Positions 1-8,904 of a DNA stretch of 21,311 nucleotides are shown piece by piece. The stretch comes from Kangiellaceae bacterium (GTDB taxonomy: Bacteria; Pseudomonadota; Gammaproteobacteria; Enterobacterales; Kangiellaceae): NCBI GenBank assembly GCA_030148365.1, contig JASBTO010000011.1:1-21311 (forward strand), read 5' to 3'. The position numbers and the translations under genes are program-made. Numbering within the stretch: the stretch's first letter is position 1; each line of letters begins with the position of its first letter. A model generated the notes under the pieces. It did no database searches and was not told the origin of the DNA. It saw nothing but the letters and a program-made list of their open reading frames with translations.

Positions 1-979
1 CGCCGCCCCGCCGCAGCGCCTGGGTTGGCCGCTCACCGGGGCGGATCACCCGCTTTGGCCGGATGCCGGAATAGTATTCGTTCTCGATTTGCAGCAAATT
101 GGCATTGAGTTGCCGGTATTCACCGTCCACCTTCACGCCGATGTCCCGGTAAAAGGGATCTTCCGTCGAGATGGCATATTCCAACGCGCCGACATAGTCG
201 TCGACGCAATTGTAGGAGACATTGAGACGGGACTGGGCGTTGCTCTGGTAGCCCAGATCGCTCATCCGCAGCGAAGTCGCGTAGGGCCCGTACAAGGTGC
301 CGGGTTTCAGGGTTTTCAGGTGGCCCGCCGGGCGGCCTTGCAAGAACGATTGGCAAAGTGCCGGCGACGCGCCATAGATCAGCGGCACCAGCCAGCCGTA
401 ACGGAGAAAGTTGCGCGCCAGGGCCATGTAGCGATCGGAAATAAAGTCCTGCAGTGGGCCGTCGTCGCCGAGATGCCGTTGCAGCTTTTGCCAGAAGCTT
501 TCAGGTAACGAAAAATTGTAATGCACGCCGGCGATGGTCTGCATCATGGAACCGTAACGATGACTGAGGCCGACCCGGTAGATGTGCTTCATGCGCCCGA
601 CGTTGGAGTCACCGAACTGTGCCAGCGGGATGTCCGCCTCACGGGTCACCGCGCAGGGCATGCTGGACGCCCACAGGATTTCGTCGCCGAGATGGCGATA
701 CACGAACTGGTGGATCTGCTTCATCCAGGTAACGGGCGCTTGCCGATCTTCGCTCGGCGGCGTAATGAATTCCGGCAGGGCTTCGGAGTAATCCGTGGTG
801 ATAAAGGGATTGGTCAGCGCGGAGCCGAGGGCTGCCGGGTGGGGCCGGGTCGACAGGTATCCATCCGGTGTCACGCGCAGGCTTTCTTTCTCGACGCCGC
901 GTTTGATCCGGGTCAGTTCGGCAGCGCCTTCCCGGTGCATGAAGTCCATCAGGGAAGCGTTTATCGCAGGTTTCAGCAT
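1..979 (-). CDS. gshA: Glutamate-cysteine ligase, N-terminal part (cut by window edge)
   Basis: GshA joins L-glutamate and L-cysteine using ATP, the first and rate-limiting step of glutathione synthesis in the cytoplasm. The visible 326 residues start MLKPAINAS and run through stretches typical of the proteobacterial GshA family: IKRGVEKESLR, HPAALGSALTNP, ITTDYSEALPEFITP, MQTIAGVHYNFSLP, YATSLRMSDLGY, LQIENEYYS and RPKRVIRPGE. The E. coli enzyme has about 518 residues, so roughly the last third lies beyond base 1. The ATG at 977-979 is chosen because an in-frame TAG lies about 16 codons upstream and the N-terminus matches the family length. No strong Shine-Dalgarno sequence is visible, only an AAGGG about 12 bases upstream. 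It follows purL on the same strand but is separated from it by a terminator, so it probably has its own promoter in 980-1118. A TTACAA/TATAT-like pair there is too weak to annotate. Confidence 0.96.
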   Translation of the reverse strand, partial: MLKPAINASLMDFMHREGAAELTRIKRGVEKESLRVTPDGYLSTRPHPAALGSALTNPFITTDYSEALPEFITPPSEDRQAPVTWMKQIHQFVYRHLGDEILWASSMPCAVTREADIPLAQFGDSNVGRMKHIYRVGLSHRYGSMMQTIAGVHYNFSLPESFWQKLQRHLGDDGPLQDFISDRYMALARNFLRYGWLVPLIYGASPALCQSFLQGRPAGHLKTLKPGTLYGPYATSLRMSDLGYQSNAQSRLNVSYNCVDDYVGALEYAISTEDPFYRDIGVKVDGEYRQLNANLLQIENEYYSGIRPKRVIRPGERPTQALRRGG

Positions 980-1118
980 TTTCCGGTCAGTGCCCTTCGG
1001 GTTTTCGGCCAGGCAACACTATGCCACAGCGGTTACGGCTGGAGCCAGAGGCGGATATAGCCTGGTACAAAGATCTTTCGTTGTAACTGACCTGCTAACC
1101 ATCCTGATGCGCCCGATC

Positions 1119-1145
1119 AAAAAAGGAGCCTTGTCGGCTCCCTTT
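1119..1145 (-). terminator. Rho-independent terminator after purL
   Basis: On the minus strand a GGAGCC/GGCTCC stem (1136-1141 with 1125-1130) closes a five-base loop and is followed by six T residues (1119-1124). It lies 20 bases after the purL stop codon and upstream of gshA, so it should end the purL transcript and isolate gshA. Confidence 0.8.
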
Positions 1146-1160
1146 CTGACCGTGCCGGAT

Positions 1161-4100
1161 CTAGCCGACCCACTTGCGGGCATTGTCGAACATGCGCTGC
1201 CAGGGACCGTCTTCCGGCCAATCCGCCGGACACCAGGAGTTCTGGACACTGCGCGCCACCCGCTCCGGGTGGGGCATCATAATTGTCACCCGGCCATCGG
1301 CATTGGTCAGTCCGGTGATGCCGAATGGCGAGCCGTTGGGATTGGCCGGATAGGTCCGGGCGATGTCGCCGTAATTGTCGACAAAACGCGCCGCCACCTG
1401 GCCCGATTCATTGCTGAATCGCGCTGCCCCCTCACTGACATATTCCGCGAGGCCTTCACCATGGGAAATGGCGATGGGCAAGTGGGACCCTGCCATGCCC
1501 TGCAGGAAAATGGAGCGGCTCGGCTCAATCCGCACCAGGGAGAAGCGGGCCTCGAACTGCTCGGAAGCGTTGCGCACAAAATGCGGCCAGTGCTCGGTGC
1601 CGGGGATCAACTCCTTGAGATTGGAGAGCATCTGACAGCCGTTGCAGATCCCGAGGGTAAAGGTGTTGTCCCGCTCGAAGAAAGCCCTGAATTCATCCCG
1701 GGCCCGGCCGTTGAAGAGGATGGACTTGGCCCAGCCTTCGCCGGCGCCGAGCACGTCGCCGTAGGAGAAACCGCCGCAGGCCACCAGGCCGGTAAACTCC
1801 GCCAGGCTGACGTCGCCGCCGAGGATGTCGCTCATGTGCACGTCGATGGCCCGGAAACCGGCGCGCTCAAAAGCCGCGGCCATTTCGAAGTGACTGTTGA
1901 CGCCCTGCTCGCGCAGGATGGCCACGGCGGGACGCTCGCCGCTGCCGACGAGATCGGCGGCGACCTTGTCCGCCGGATCAAAGGTCAGTTTCGGCGTAAT
2001 ACCCGGGTTGTTCATATCCAGTTTGGTGGCCAGCTCCTGCTCGGCGCACTCGGGATTGTCCCGCAGTTTCTGCATCTGGTAGCTGGTCGCGGACCAGAGC
2101 TTGCGCAGGGACTGCAGATCCCGATCCAGCACCACCTTGCCGGCGGCGTGGATACGGATCTGACGATCGGTTGTGGGCCGGCCAAGCTCCGACACCAGTT
2201 CGCCGATCCCCGCGTCCTCAAAGACCCTCAGCACCGCGGCCTTGTCTTCGCTGCGGATCTGGACAACGGCCCCCGGCTCCTCGCTGTAAAGCGCTGCCAG
2301 AATATCTTCCGGTGCCGCCGCCAGATTGATGTCGAGACCACAATGGCCGGCGAAGGCCATTTCAATGAGGGTGATCGCCAGACCACCGTCTGAGCGATCG
2401 TGGTAGGCCAGCAGCTTGTCGGCCTCGGCAAGATTCTGGATGGCGGTGAAAAAGGCCTTCAGATGTTCGGGCGTGTCGAGATCCGCCGGTGCCTCGCCAA
2501 GGGATTTGAAGACCTGGGCCAGGCAGGACGCTCCCAGACGGTTTTTGCCGGCGCCCAGATCAATCAGCAGAAGCTCCGAGTCGCCCTGCTCCAGCCGTAA
2601 TTGCGGGGTCATACTCTTGCGGACATCCAGGACCGGTGCAAAGGCGGTAATAATCAGGGACACAGGCGCGGTGACGCTGCAATCCTCGCCGTCCTGTTGC
2701 CACAGGGTGCGCATTGACATGGAATCCTTGCCGACGGGAATGGCGATACCGAGAGCCGGACACAGTTCCTCGCCGATGGCTTTTACCGCAGCATAGAGAT
2801 TGGCATCTTCGCCGGGCGCGCCGGCGGCCGCCATCCAGTTGGCGGACAGTTTGATATGGCCGATGGATTCGATGCGGGCGCTGGCGATATTGGTGACCGC
2901 TTCGGCCACCGCCAGTCGGGCCGCCGCCGCCGGATCCCGCAGCGCGACGGGCGTACGCTCCCCCATGGCCATGGCTTCGCCGGTGACGCTGCTGTGGGTT
3001 GCGCAGGTGACGCCGCAGTCCGCTACCGGCACCTGCCAGGGACCGACCATCTGATCCCGGGCCACCAGACCGCCGACAGTCCGATCGCCAATGGTGATCA
3101 GGAACGACTTGTCGGCAATGGTCGGTAATTGCAGCAGCCGATCCAGCGCTTCACCGATGTCGATGTCATCCGGCAGCGGGTTTTCCGCGGCCGGCTCCGA
3201 AGTCACGTCGCGGTGCATCTTGGGCGGCTTGCCGAACAGGATGTCCATGGGCAGGTCAACAGGCTCGTTGCCGAAGTGAGCATCTTCAAGGGTCAGGTGC
3301 AAGGCTTCAGTGGCCTCCCCGACGATGGCAAAGGGGCATCGCTCACGCTGGCAAATTTTCTCGAAATCGGCGGTATCCTCCGGCGCGATGGCGAGCACAT
3401 AACGTTCCTGCGCTTCGTTGCACCAGATTTCCACCGGCGACAGACCGGTCTCAGCGTTCGGCACCCGGCGCAGCTCGAACTTGCCGCCCCGATCGCCGTC
3501 GTGTACCAGCTCCGGGATCGCGTTCGACAGTCCACCGGCGCCCACGTCGTGGATAAAACTGATGGGGTTCTTCTCGCCAAGCGCCCAGCAGCGATCAATA
3601 ACTTCCTGGCAGCGGCGTTCCATTTCCGGGTTGTCCCGCTGCACGGAGGCGAAATCGAGATCCTCCTGGCTGGTACCGGAGGCCATGGAAGAGGCGGCAC
3701 CACCGCCGAGGCCAATCAGCATGGCGGGTCCACCCAGCACGACGACCTTGTACCCGGGCTTGATGCCCCGCTTGTCGACATGCTCATCGCGGATGTTGCC
3801 GAGACCGCCGGCAATCATGATGGGCTTGTGATAACCCCGCACCGCATCACCCCCGGCAAAGCTGTGCTTTTCCTCGTAGGTACGGAAATACCCGGTGATA
3901 TTGGGACGGCCGAATTCGTTGTTGAAACTGGCGCCGCCAATCGGACCTTCGAGCATGATATCGAGCGCCGAGACGATCCGCCCCGGTTTGCCGTGATCGG
4001 TCTCCCAGGGCTGGCACAGATCGGGAAGCCGCAGATTGGAGACCGTAAATCCGGTCAGGCCGGCTTTCGGCTTGCCGCCGATCCCGGTCGCGCCTTCGTC

Positions 4101-5057
4101 GCGGATCTCGCCGCCCGAGCCGGTCGAGGCGCCGGGGTAGGGTGAAATACAGGTCGGGTGGTTATGGGTCTCGACCTTCATCAGGATGTGCACCGGCTCG
4201 GAATGCCAGCCGTACTCCCGGGTGTCGGTATCCGGGAAAAAGCGTTTTGCCTCGTAACCTTCCATCACCGCCGCATTGTCGCTGTAGGCGGAAAGCACGC
4301 CCTCTGGGTGCATCTTGTGGGTATTCCGGATCATGGCGAACAGGGACTTGTCCCGGTCTTCCCCGTCAATGGTCCAGCTGGCATTGAAAATCTTGTGGCG
4401 GCAGTGCTCCGAATTGGCCTGGGCGAACATCATCAACTCGACATCCGTCGGATTGCGACCCAGTTTTTCAAAGCTGGCCACCAGGTAGTCGATTTCATCT
4501 TCGGCCAGCGCGAGTCCCAGTTCCTGATCGGCCCGGACCAGCGCTTCCCGGCCGCCGCCGAGCAGGTCAATCCGTGCCAGGGGCTTTGGGGGCTCGTGAA
4601 CGAAAAGTGCGCTGGCCTTTTCCAGCTCGTCGAAAACAACCTGGGTCATGCGATCATGGACCACCGGCTTCAGGCGCTCGGCAACGTCTTCGGAGACGGG
4701 TGTATCGTCATCTGCGTAGAGATAAATCGCCAGCCCCCGCTCAATCCGCTCGATCTTGTCAAGCCCGCAACTCTGGGCAATATTGGTCGCCTTGGAAGAC
4801 CAGGGCGAGATAGTACCCGGCCGAGGCACCACCAGCAGGAGACGTCCCCGCCTGCGGCCCGGCTCATGATGAGGGCCATATTGCAGCAGCCGATCCAGGA
4901 CCGCGAGCTCCGCCTCATCAAGAGGCATACGGTCTTCCACAAAATGGACAAACTCACCATGAACCCGGGACACGCCGGACTCGATAGCCTGGCAATCAGC
5001 CAGCAATTTTGCCTTACGAAAATCGGAAAAAGCAGGAGCGCCGCGCAAAATCAGCAT
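1161..5057 (-). CDS. purL: Phosphoribosylformylglycinamidine synthase (FGAM synthase), large single-chain form
   Basis: PurL converts FGAR to FGAM with glutamine and ATP in step 4 of purine synthesis. At 1298 residues it matches the long proteobacterial form (E. coli 1295). It has the N-terminal PurS-like region and linker, the two FGAM synthase repeats (ETHNHPT, GASTGSGGEIRDEGATG, HDVGAGGLSNAIPE, GKDSMSMRT) and a C-terminal class I glutamine amidotransferase domain from about residue 1045. That domain carries the nucleophile Cys1138 in GICNGCQ and the His1263/Glu1265 pair in MPHPE. The ATG at 5055-5057 is preceded by AAGG at 7-base spacing. The gene is a single transcription unit between a putative promoter at 5099-5127 and a terminator at 1119-1145. 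I saw no clear PurR-type palindrome near the start. It is intact, with all key residues present. Confidence 0.98.
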   Translation of the reverse strand: MLILRGAPAFSDFRKAKLLADCQAIESGVSRVHGEFVHFVEDRMPLDEAELAVLDRLLQYGPHHEPGRRRGRLLLVVPRPGTISPWSSKATNIAQSCGLDKIERIERGLAIYLYADDDTPVSEDVAERLKPVVHDRMTQVVFDELEKASALFVHEPPKPLARIDLLGGGREALVRADQELGLALAEDEIDYLVASFEKLGRNPTDVELMMFAQANSEHCRHKIFNASWTIDGEDRDKSLFAMIRNTHKMHPEGVLSAYSDNAAVMEGYEAKRFFPDTDTREYGWHSEPVHILMKVETHNHPTCISPYPGASTGSGGEIRDEGATGIGGKPKAGLTGFTVSNLRLPDLCQPWETDHGKPGRIVSALDIMLEGPIGGASFNNEFGRPNITGYFRTYEEKHSFAGGDAVRGYHKPIMIAGGLGNIRDEHVDKRGIKPGYKVVVLGGPAMLIGLGGGAASSMASGTSQEDLDFASVQRDNPEMERRCQEVIDRCWALGEKNPISFIHDVGAGGLSNAIPELVHDGDRGGKFELRRVPNAETGLSPVEIWCNEAQERYVLAIAPEDTADFEKICQRERCPFAIVGEATEALHLTLEDAHFGNEPVDLPMDILFGKPPKMHRDVTSEPAAENPLPDDIDIGEALDRLLQLPTIADKSFLITIGDRTVGGLVARDQMVGPWQVPVADCGVTCATHSSVTGEAMAMGERTPVALRDPAAAARLAVAEAVTNIASARIESIGHIKLSANWMAAAGAPGEDANLYAAVKAIGEELCPALGIAIPVGKDSMSMRTLWQQDGEDCSVTAPVSLIITAFAPVLDVRKSMTPQLRLEQGDSELLLIDLGAGKNRLGASCLAQVFKSLGEAPADLDTPEHLKAFFTAIQNLAEADKLLAYHDRSDGGLAITLIEMAFAGHCGLDINLAAAPEDILAALYSEEPGAVVQIRSEDKAAVLRVFEDAGIGELVSELGRPTTDRQIRIHAAGKVVLDRDLQSLRKLWSATSYQMQKLRDNPECAEQELATKLDMNNPGITPKLTFDPADKVAADLVGSGERPAVAILREQGVNSHFEMAAAFERAGFRAIDVHMSDILGGDVSLAEFTGLVACGGFSYGDVLGAGEGWAKSILFNGRARDEFRAFFERDNTFTLGICNGCQMLSNLKELIPGTEHWPHFVRNASEQFEARFSLVRIEPSRSIFLQGMAGSHLPIAISHGEGLAEYVSEGAARFSNESGQVAARFVDNYGDIARTYPANPNGSPFGITGLTNADGRVTIMMPHPERVARSVQNSWCPADWPEDGPWQRMFDNARKWVG

Positions 5058-5098
5058 AAGTCAGCCTTGGTGCGGTGAAGCAGAAGAAATGAGTGCGC

Positions 5099-5127
5099 AT
5101 GATACTGGAAAATTCCGGTCATGATAA
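5099..5127 (-). promoter_or_regulatory. Putative sigma-70 promoter of purL
   Basis: The minus strand shows TTATCA (5122-5127) and TATCAT (5099-5104) separated by exactly 17 bases, matching the consensus at 4/6 and 5/6 positions. The expected transcription start lies about 35 bases before the purL ATG. The -35 box overlaps the first possible ATG of mltF on the other strand. Confidence 0.5.
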
Positions 5128-6629
5128 GCCCGAAAGCGGTGCCGCCGCGCTGTCCGCCACGGTTGCAGTACAGCGCCGGACCTGCCCATAATAACGGCTA
5201 TTACAAGATTGAACGACCGGGCTTTGACAGCATTTTGAGTTCCTATTCGACATTCCGGCGCAGCCTGTCGGGCCTGTTGGGCCTGCTACTGGTGGTGTTG
5301 CTCGGCGCCTGTGAAACGCCGCCCAGCCAGCTTGAACGCATCCGCGATGAAGGCGTGCTCCGGGTCGTCACCCGAAACAGCCCGACCACCTTTTACGTGG
5401 GCGCGGAAGGCTTTACCGGCTTTGAGTATGATTTGGCGGCCCTGTTTGCCGAATATCTCGATGTCGAACTGGAAATTCTCGCCGAGGACGATCTGGCCCG
5501 TGTCCTCGATGCCATTTACCAGGGTGAGGCGGATATGGCCGCCGCCGGCCTGACCATTACCCGGGAGCGGCAGAAGCGTCTCAAATTCGGCCCCCCCTAT
5601 CAGGAGATCACCCAGAAACTGGTGTACCAGCAGGGCGAAACCCGGCCCCGGGATCTGTCCCAGCTCGAAGGCGAATTCAAGGTCATCGCCAACAGCAGCC
5701 ATGTCGAAGCCTTGCGACAGTTGCAACAGGACTACCAGGATTTGCTGTGGAACGAGACCAGCGAGTTCAGCAGCGAGGAATTGCTGCAAAAAGTCCTCGA
5801 TGGCGAAATTCGTTACACCATCGCCGACTCCCACGAACTGGAACTGATCCGCCCCTTCCAGCCGGAGCTGGCGGTCGCCTTCAGTCTCGCCGATCCGGAG
5901 CAACTGGCCTGGGCGTTCGTAAACAACAACGACGACTCCCTGTATGCCGAAGCCATCCGGTTTTTCGGCGAATTGCGCAGCAGTGGCGCCCTCGACGAGC
6001 TGGTCGAGCGCTATTACGGGCATATCGACAAATTTGATTATGTCGGCAGTCGCCAGTTTGTCCGTGATATTTCCCGGAAACTGCCCGAGTATCAGGCCCA
6101 TTTCATGGAAGCTGCCGGCGAGGATCTGGACTGGCGCCTGCTGGCCGCGATGAGTTACCAGGAATCCCACTGGAATCCCCGCGCCGTCTCCCCGACCGGC
6201 GTTCGCGGGCTGATGATGCTGACCCAGAGCACCGCCAAAATGATGGGCGTTACCAACCGCATGGATCCGGAGCAAAGCATTATCGGCGGCGCCGCCTACC
6301 TGCGACGGGTCAAAGGCAAAATCCCGGAGCGGATTGGCGAGCCCGATCGGACCTGGTTTGCCCTCGCCTCCTACAATGTCGGCTTCGGCCACCTCGAGGA
6401 TGCGCGTATCCTCGCCGCGGCGGAAAATGCCAACCCGGACAAGTGGGTCGATGTGAAACAGTACCTGCCGCGATTGCGCCAGAAACGCTGGTATTCAAAA
6501 ACCCGGTTTGGCTATGCCCGGGGCGATGAACCCGTTGGCTATGTCGACAATATTCGCCGTTACCACGATGTCCTCAAGCGTATGGATTTTGAGGCGCCCG
6601 AGGCGCCGGCAGAGCAAGCCGGGGAATAG
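5121..6629 (+). CDS. mltF: Membrane-bound lytic murein transglycosylase F (lipoprotein)
   Basis: MltF cleaves the MurNAc-GlcNAc bond of peptidoglycan, leaving 1,6-anhydroMurNAc ends, and is anchored at the inner face of the outer membrane. After a hydrophobic stretch (residues about 50-61) comes a lipobox LGAC with the lipidated Cys64. Residues about 70-300 form a periplasmic solute-binding domain (RIRDEGVLRVVTRNS, AAAGLTITRER). Residues about 335-490 are the SLT domain, with catalytic Glu348 in SYQESHW and the family blocks SPTGVRGLMMLTQ, ASYNVGFGHLEDAR and YGYARG. The start is uncertain. From ATG 5121 the region before the lipobox is unusually long (about 60 residues). The in-frame TTG at 5235 would give a normal 25-residue lipoprotein signal and fits the promoter at 5163-5192. 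The stop lies 7 bp from the convergent acetyltransferase gene, with no clear terminator between them. Confidence 0.95.
   Translation: MISPKAVPPRCPPRLQYSAGPAHNNGYYKIERPGFDSILSSYSTFRRSLSGLLGLLLVVLLGACETPPSQLERIRDEGVLRVVTRNSPTTFYVGAEGFTGFEYDLAALFAEYLDVELEILAEDDLARVLDAIYQGEADMAAAGLTITRERQKRLKFGPPYQEITQKLVYQQGETRPRDLSQLEGEFKVIANSSHVEALRQLQQDYQDLLWNETSEFSSEELLQKVLDGEIRYTIADSHELELIRPFQPELAVAFSLADPEQLAWAFVNNNDDSLYAEAIRFFGELRSSGALDELVERYYGHIDKFDYVGSRQFVRDISRKLPEYQAHFMEAAGEDLDWRLLAAMSYQESHWNPRAVSPTGVRGLMMLTQSTAKMMGVTNRMDPEQSIIGGAAYLRRVKGKIPERIGEPDRTWFALASYNVGFGHLEDARILAAAENANPDKWVDVKQYLPRLRQKRWYSKTRFGYARGDEPVGYVDNIRRYHDVLKRMDFEAPEAPAEQAGE
5163..5192 (+). promoter_or_regulatory. Putative sigma-70 promoter of mltF
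   Basis: TTGCAG (5163-5168) and CATAAT (5187-5192) are 18 bases apart on the plus strand. If real, transcription would start near 5200. That is after the ATG at 5121 but before an in-frame TTG at 5235, so this promoter would imply the shorter mltF product. The matches are moderate and the call is tentative. Confidence 0.35.
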
Positions 6630-6636
6630 AGGTTTT

Positions 6637-7095
6637 TCAGTCTCCGTCAGGAGCGCCAACTGAAGACCGGTATATGCCCGGCTTGTGCAATTCCATATAA
6701 CCTTCCGGCTTGCCAGGTGCCGTGAAACCAAATTCCTTGTAAAGGCTGTGGGCATCACGGGTCACCAGCACGATTCGGCGAAGCGCCTGCAGGTCCGGGT
6801 GCGCCATGACACAGTCCATCAGCCAGCGCCCGAGTCCCTGCCCCTGAAAATCCGGTAACACAAACACATCACACAGGTAGGCAAAAGTGGCCCGGTCGCT
6901 GACCACCCGGGCGAAGCCGATTTGCTGCCCTTTGCCAAACAGGCCAAAACACAGAGAGCCTTCAATGGCTTTTTTCAGCGTGGCTCTGGGGATTCCCGGG
7001 CTCCAATAGGATTGGGCCAGATAGGCATGGATTATGTCGAAGTCGAAAGTGGCGTTATCGGTACCCACTTGGTACCCGTCCCTGCTCCAGTGCAT
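6637..7095 (-). CDS. GNAT-family N-acetyltransferase
   Basis: This 152-residue protein has the GNAT fold signature. Beta-strand 4 (YLCDVFVLPDFQ) leads into the acetyl-CoA pyrophosphate loop QGQGLG (about residues 84-89), followed by a helix and a C-terminal YKEFGF motif that is common in the superfamily. The substrate cannot be told from sequence. The overall form, with an N-terminal SYWSPGIPR segment, resembles small stand-alone acetyltransferases of the YjgM/YhhY-like type. It starts 11 bp after the gspE-like gene with no recognisable Shine-Dalgarno sequence, which suggests translation coupled to that gene, and it is the last gene of the long minus-strand block. It converges on mltF. Confidence 0.85.
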   Translation of the reverse strand: MHWSRDGYQVGTDNATFDFDIIHAYLAQSYWSPGIPRATLKKAIEGSLCFGLFGKGQQIGFARVVSDRATFAYLCDVFVLPDFQGQGLGRWLMDCVMAHPDLQALRRIVLVTRDAHSLYKEFGFTAPGKPEGYMELHKPGIYRSSVGAPDGD

Positions 7096-7106
7096 GACAG
7101 GTGCCG

Positions 7107-8870
7107 CTAGTCCGCCGCCGGTGCTACGCGCATGACTTCCTCGATGGTGGTCAGGCCCTGGGCCACCTTGCGGGCGCCGCTGATCCGCAGCAAATACATG
7201 CCGTCCTTGAGTGCCTGCTCGCGAATGATGCGATCATTGACGCCGGGGACTATCAACGCTTTTTGCTGCGGGGTAATCGCCATCAGCTCGTACACCCCCT
7301 GGCGGCCACTGTAGCCGGTTTGTCGACACTCCTCGCAGCCCTTGGGCAGATAGACAGTCTCCGGCGTTTTAACCGGGACGTCGCCGATCAATTGTTGCCA
7401 GGCTTTCTCGTCCGGAACTGCTTCGACCTTGCAGTTCGGGCACAGGATCCGCACCAGACGCTGGGCCATGACGCCGAGCAAACTGGCGTTGATGAGATAG
7501 GGCTCGACGCCGATATCAATCAACCGGGTGATGGCCGAGGGCGCATCATTGGTGTGCAGGGTCGAGATGACGAGGTGGCCGGTCAGGGCCGCCTGGACCG
7601 CCATTTCAGCGGTTTCCCGATCGCGGATTTCGCCGACCATGATGATGTCGGGATCCTGCCGCAGCAGGGTCCGGACACCGGAGGCGAAATCCAGGCCGAT
7701 TTCATGGTGCACCTGCATCTGGTTAAGCGCCGGCTCCACCATCTCGATGGGATCCTCAATGGTGCAGACGTTCACTTCCGAGGTCGCCAGATGTTTCAGC
7801 GAGGTATACAGGGTTGTGGTCTTGCCGGAACCCGTTGGTCCGGTGACCAGCACAATCCCGGTCGGATTGCTGACCATTTCCAGCCATTGTGTTTCCGTAT
7901 TTTTGTCGAGCCCCAAATCGGAAAACTCTTTGGTCAGCACCGTCGGATCAAATATCCGGCCCACGAATTTCTCGCCGAATGCCGTCGGCATGGTCGACAA
8001 ACGCAGCTCGATTTCCTGGCCGTTGGGTGATTTGGTTTTCACCCGGCCGTCGAGCGGCTTCCGCTTTTCCGCGACATCCATACGCCCGAGGATCTTGAAA
8101 CGGCTGACCACGGCATTGGTGATCGTGGCCGGCAATTCATAGACTTTTTGCAGGACGCCGTCGATGCGGAACCGTACCAGCCCCATATTGCGGCGCGGCT
8201 CGATATGAACATCACTGGCACGCTGTTCGAACGCATATTGTAAAAGCCAGTCGACAATCCGGATAACATGCTGGTCATTGGCGTCTACATCACCACTATC
8301 GCCAAGTTCGATAAGTTGCTCGAGGTTACCAATGCCCCGCTCTTCCGTGGCGCTGGTATGCGCGCCTTTGACCGAATGGGACAGGGAGTAGAATTCTTCT
8401 GTGTAACGCCGGATAGCGCCGGGGCTGGCGAGGGCGTGCTTCACGGGTTTGCGCAAAACCTGCTGCAGACCGGCCTGCCAACTGTTGTTTCCCGGATCTG
8501 CGGACACTACCGTAACCAGGGCATCGGACACGTCCACGGCGAGGATCTGGTGCCGGCGGGCGAATGCCTGGGACATCACCTGGGTAACCTGTTCGACCTG
8601 GATCTTGAGTGGATCCAGGCGAACAAAGTCCATGCCGTTGCGATCGGCGAGCCATTGGCTGATCTTGGTCGACGTCAGGGTCAGGCCATTGCCGTCGGCG
8701 GCTTCAAGATTCAGACTGGCCACCTGGTCGATCGGGTGCTTGTCACCATGGCCATGTACCCTGGACTTGGCGGTCAGCAACTGGGCATCGGAAATCAGGC
8801 CATCGTGAGCCAGGTTTTCAAGGATGGAAAGGCCGGTCAGCTTGCTGGTTCTGGTGCGCGTGTCAGTCAT
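7107..8870 (-). CDS. GspE/PilB-family secretion or type IV pilus assembly ATPase (orphan)
   Basis: Members of this family are hexameric cytoplasmic ATPases that drive assembly of type II secretion pseudopili or type IV pili. The 587-residue protein has an N-terminal region (about 1-160) resembling the N1/MshEN domains, though I do not see intact RLGxxL c-di-GMP motifs. The PAS-like N2 subdomain follows (DVHIEPR at 220-226). The RecA-like core carries Walker A GPTGSGKT (344-351), Asp box TIEDPIE (370-376), Walker B DPDIIMVGEIRD (406-417) and His box with STLHTND (436-442). The GspE-type zinc tetracysteine is present (Cys477, 480, 512, 515). All catalytic motifs are intact. No gspF, pilC, prepilin or secretin gene is within reach, so it is isolated from any full apparatus. 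It sits 34 bp after the tatD-family gene. It could equally be called PilB, GspE or MshE by different pipelines. Confidence 0.9.
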   Translation of the reverse strand: MTDTRTRTSKLTGLSILENLAHDGLISDAQLLTAKSRVHGHGDKHPIDQVASLNLEAADGNGLTLTSTKISQWLADRNGMDFVRLDPLKIQVEQVTQVMSQAFARRHQILAVDVSDALVTVVSADPGNNSWQAGLQQVLRKPVKHALASPGAIRRYTEEFYSLSHSVKGAHTSATEERGIGNLEQLIELGDSGDVDANDQHVIRIVDWLLQYAFEQRASDVHIEPRRNMGLVRFRIDGVLQKVYELPATITNAVVSRFKILGRMDVAEKRKPLDGRVKTKSPNGQEIELRLSTMPTAFGEKFVGRIFDPTVLTKEFSDLGLDKNTETQWLEMVSNPTGIVLVTGPTGSGKTTTLYTSLKHLATSEVNVCTIEDPIEMVEPALNQMQVHHEIGLDFASGVRTLLRQDPDIIMVGEIRDRETAEMAVQAALTGHLVISTLHTNDAPSAITRLIDIGVEPYLINASLLGVMAQRLVRILCPNCKVEAVPDEKAWQQLIGDVPVKTPETVYLPKGCEECRQTGYSGRQGVYELMAITPQQKALIVPGVNDRIIREQALKDGMYLLRISGARKVAQGLTTIEEVMRVAPAAD

Positions 8871-8904
8871 GGTTGCTTTCCCGGCGGTGTCTGTTTTAAA
8901 GAAA

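Noticed and set aside
795..2393. Long plus-strand open frame (532 codons) and others at 3129-4145 and 4158-5078
   Set aside because: They lie antisense to purL, which is recognised along its full length. Their translations look like no family and arise from the GC-rich codon pattern of purL.
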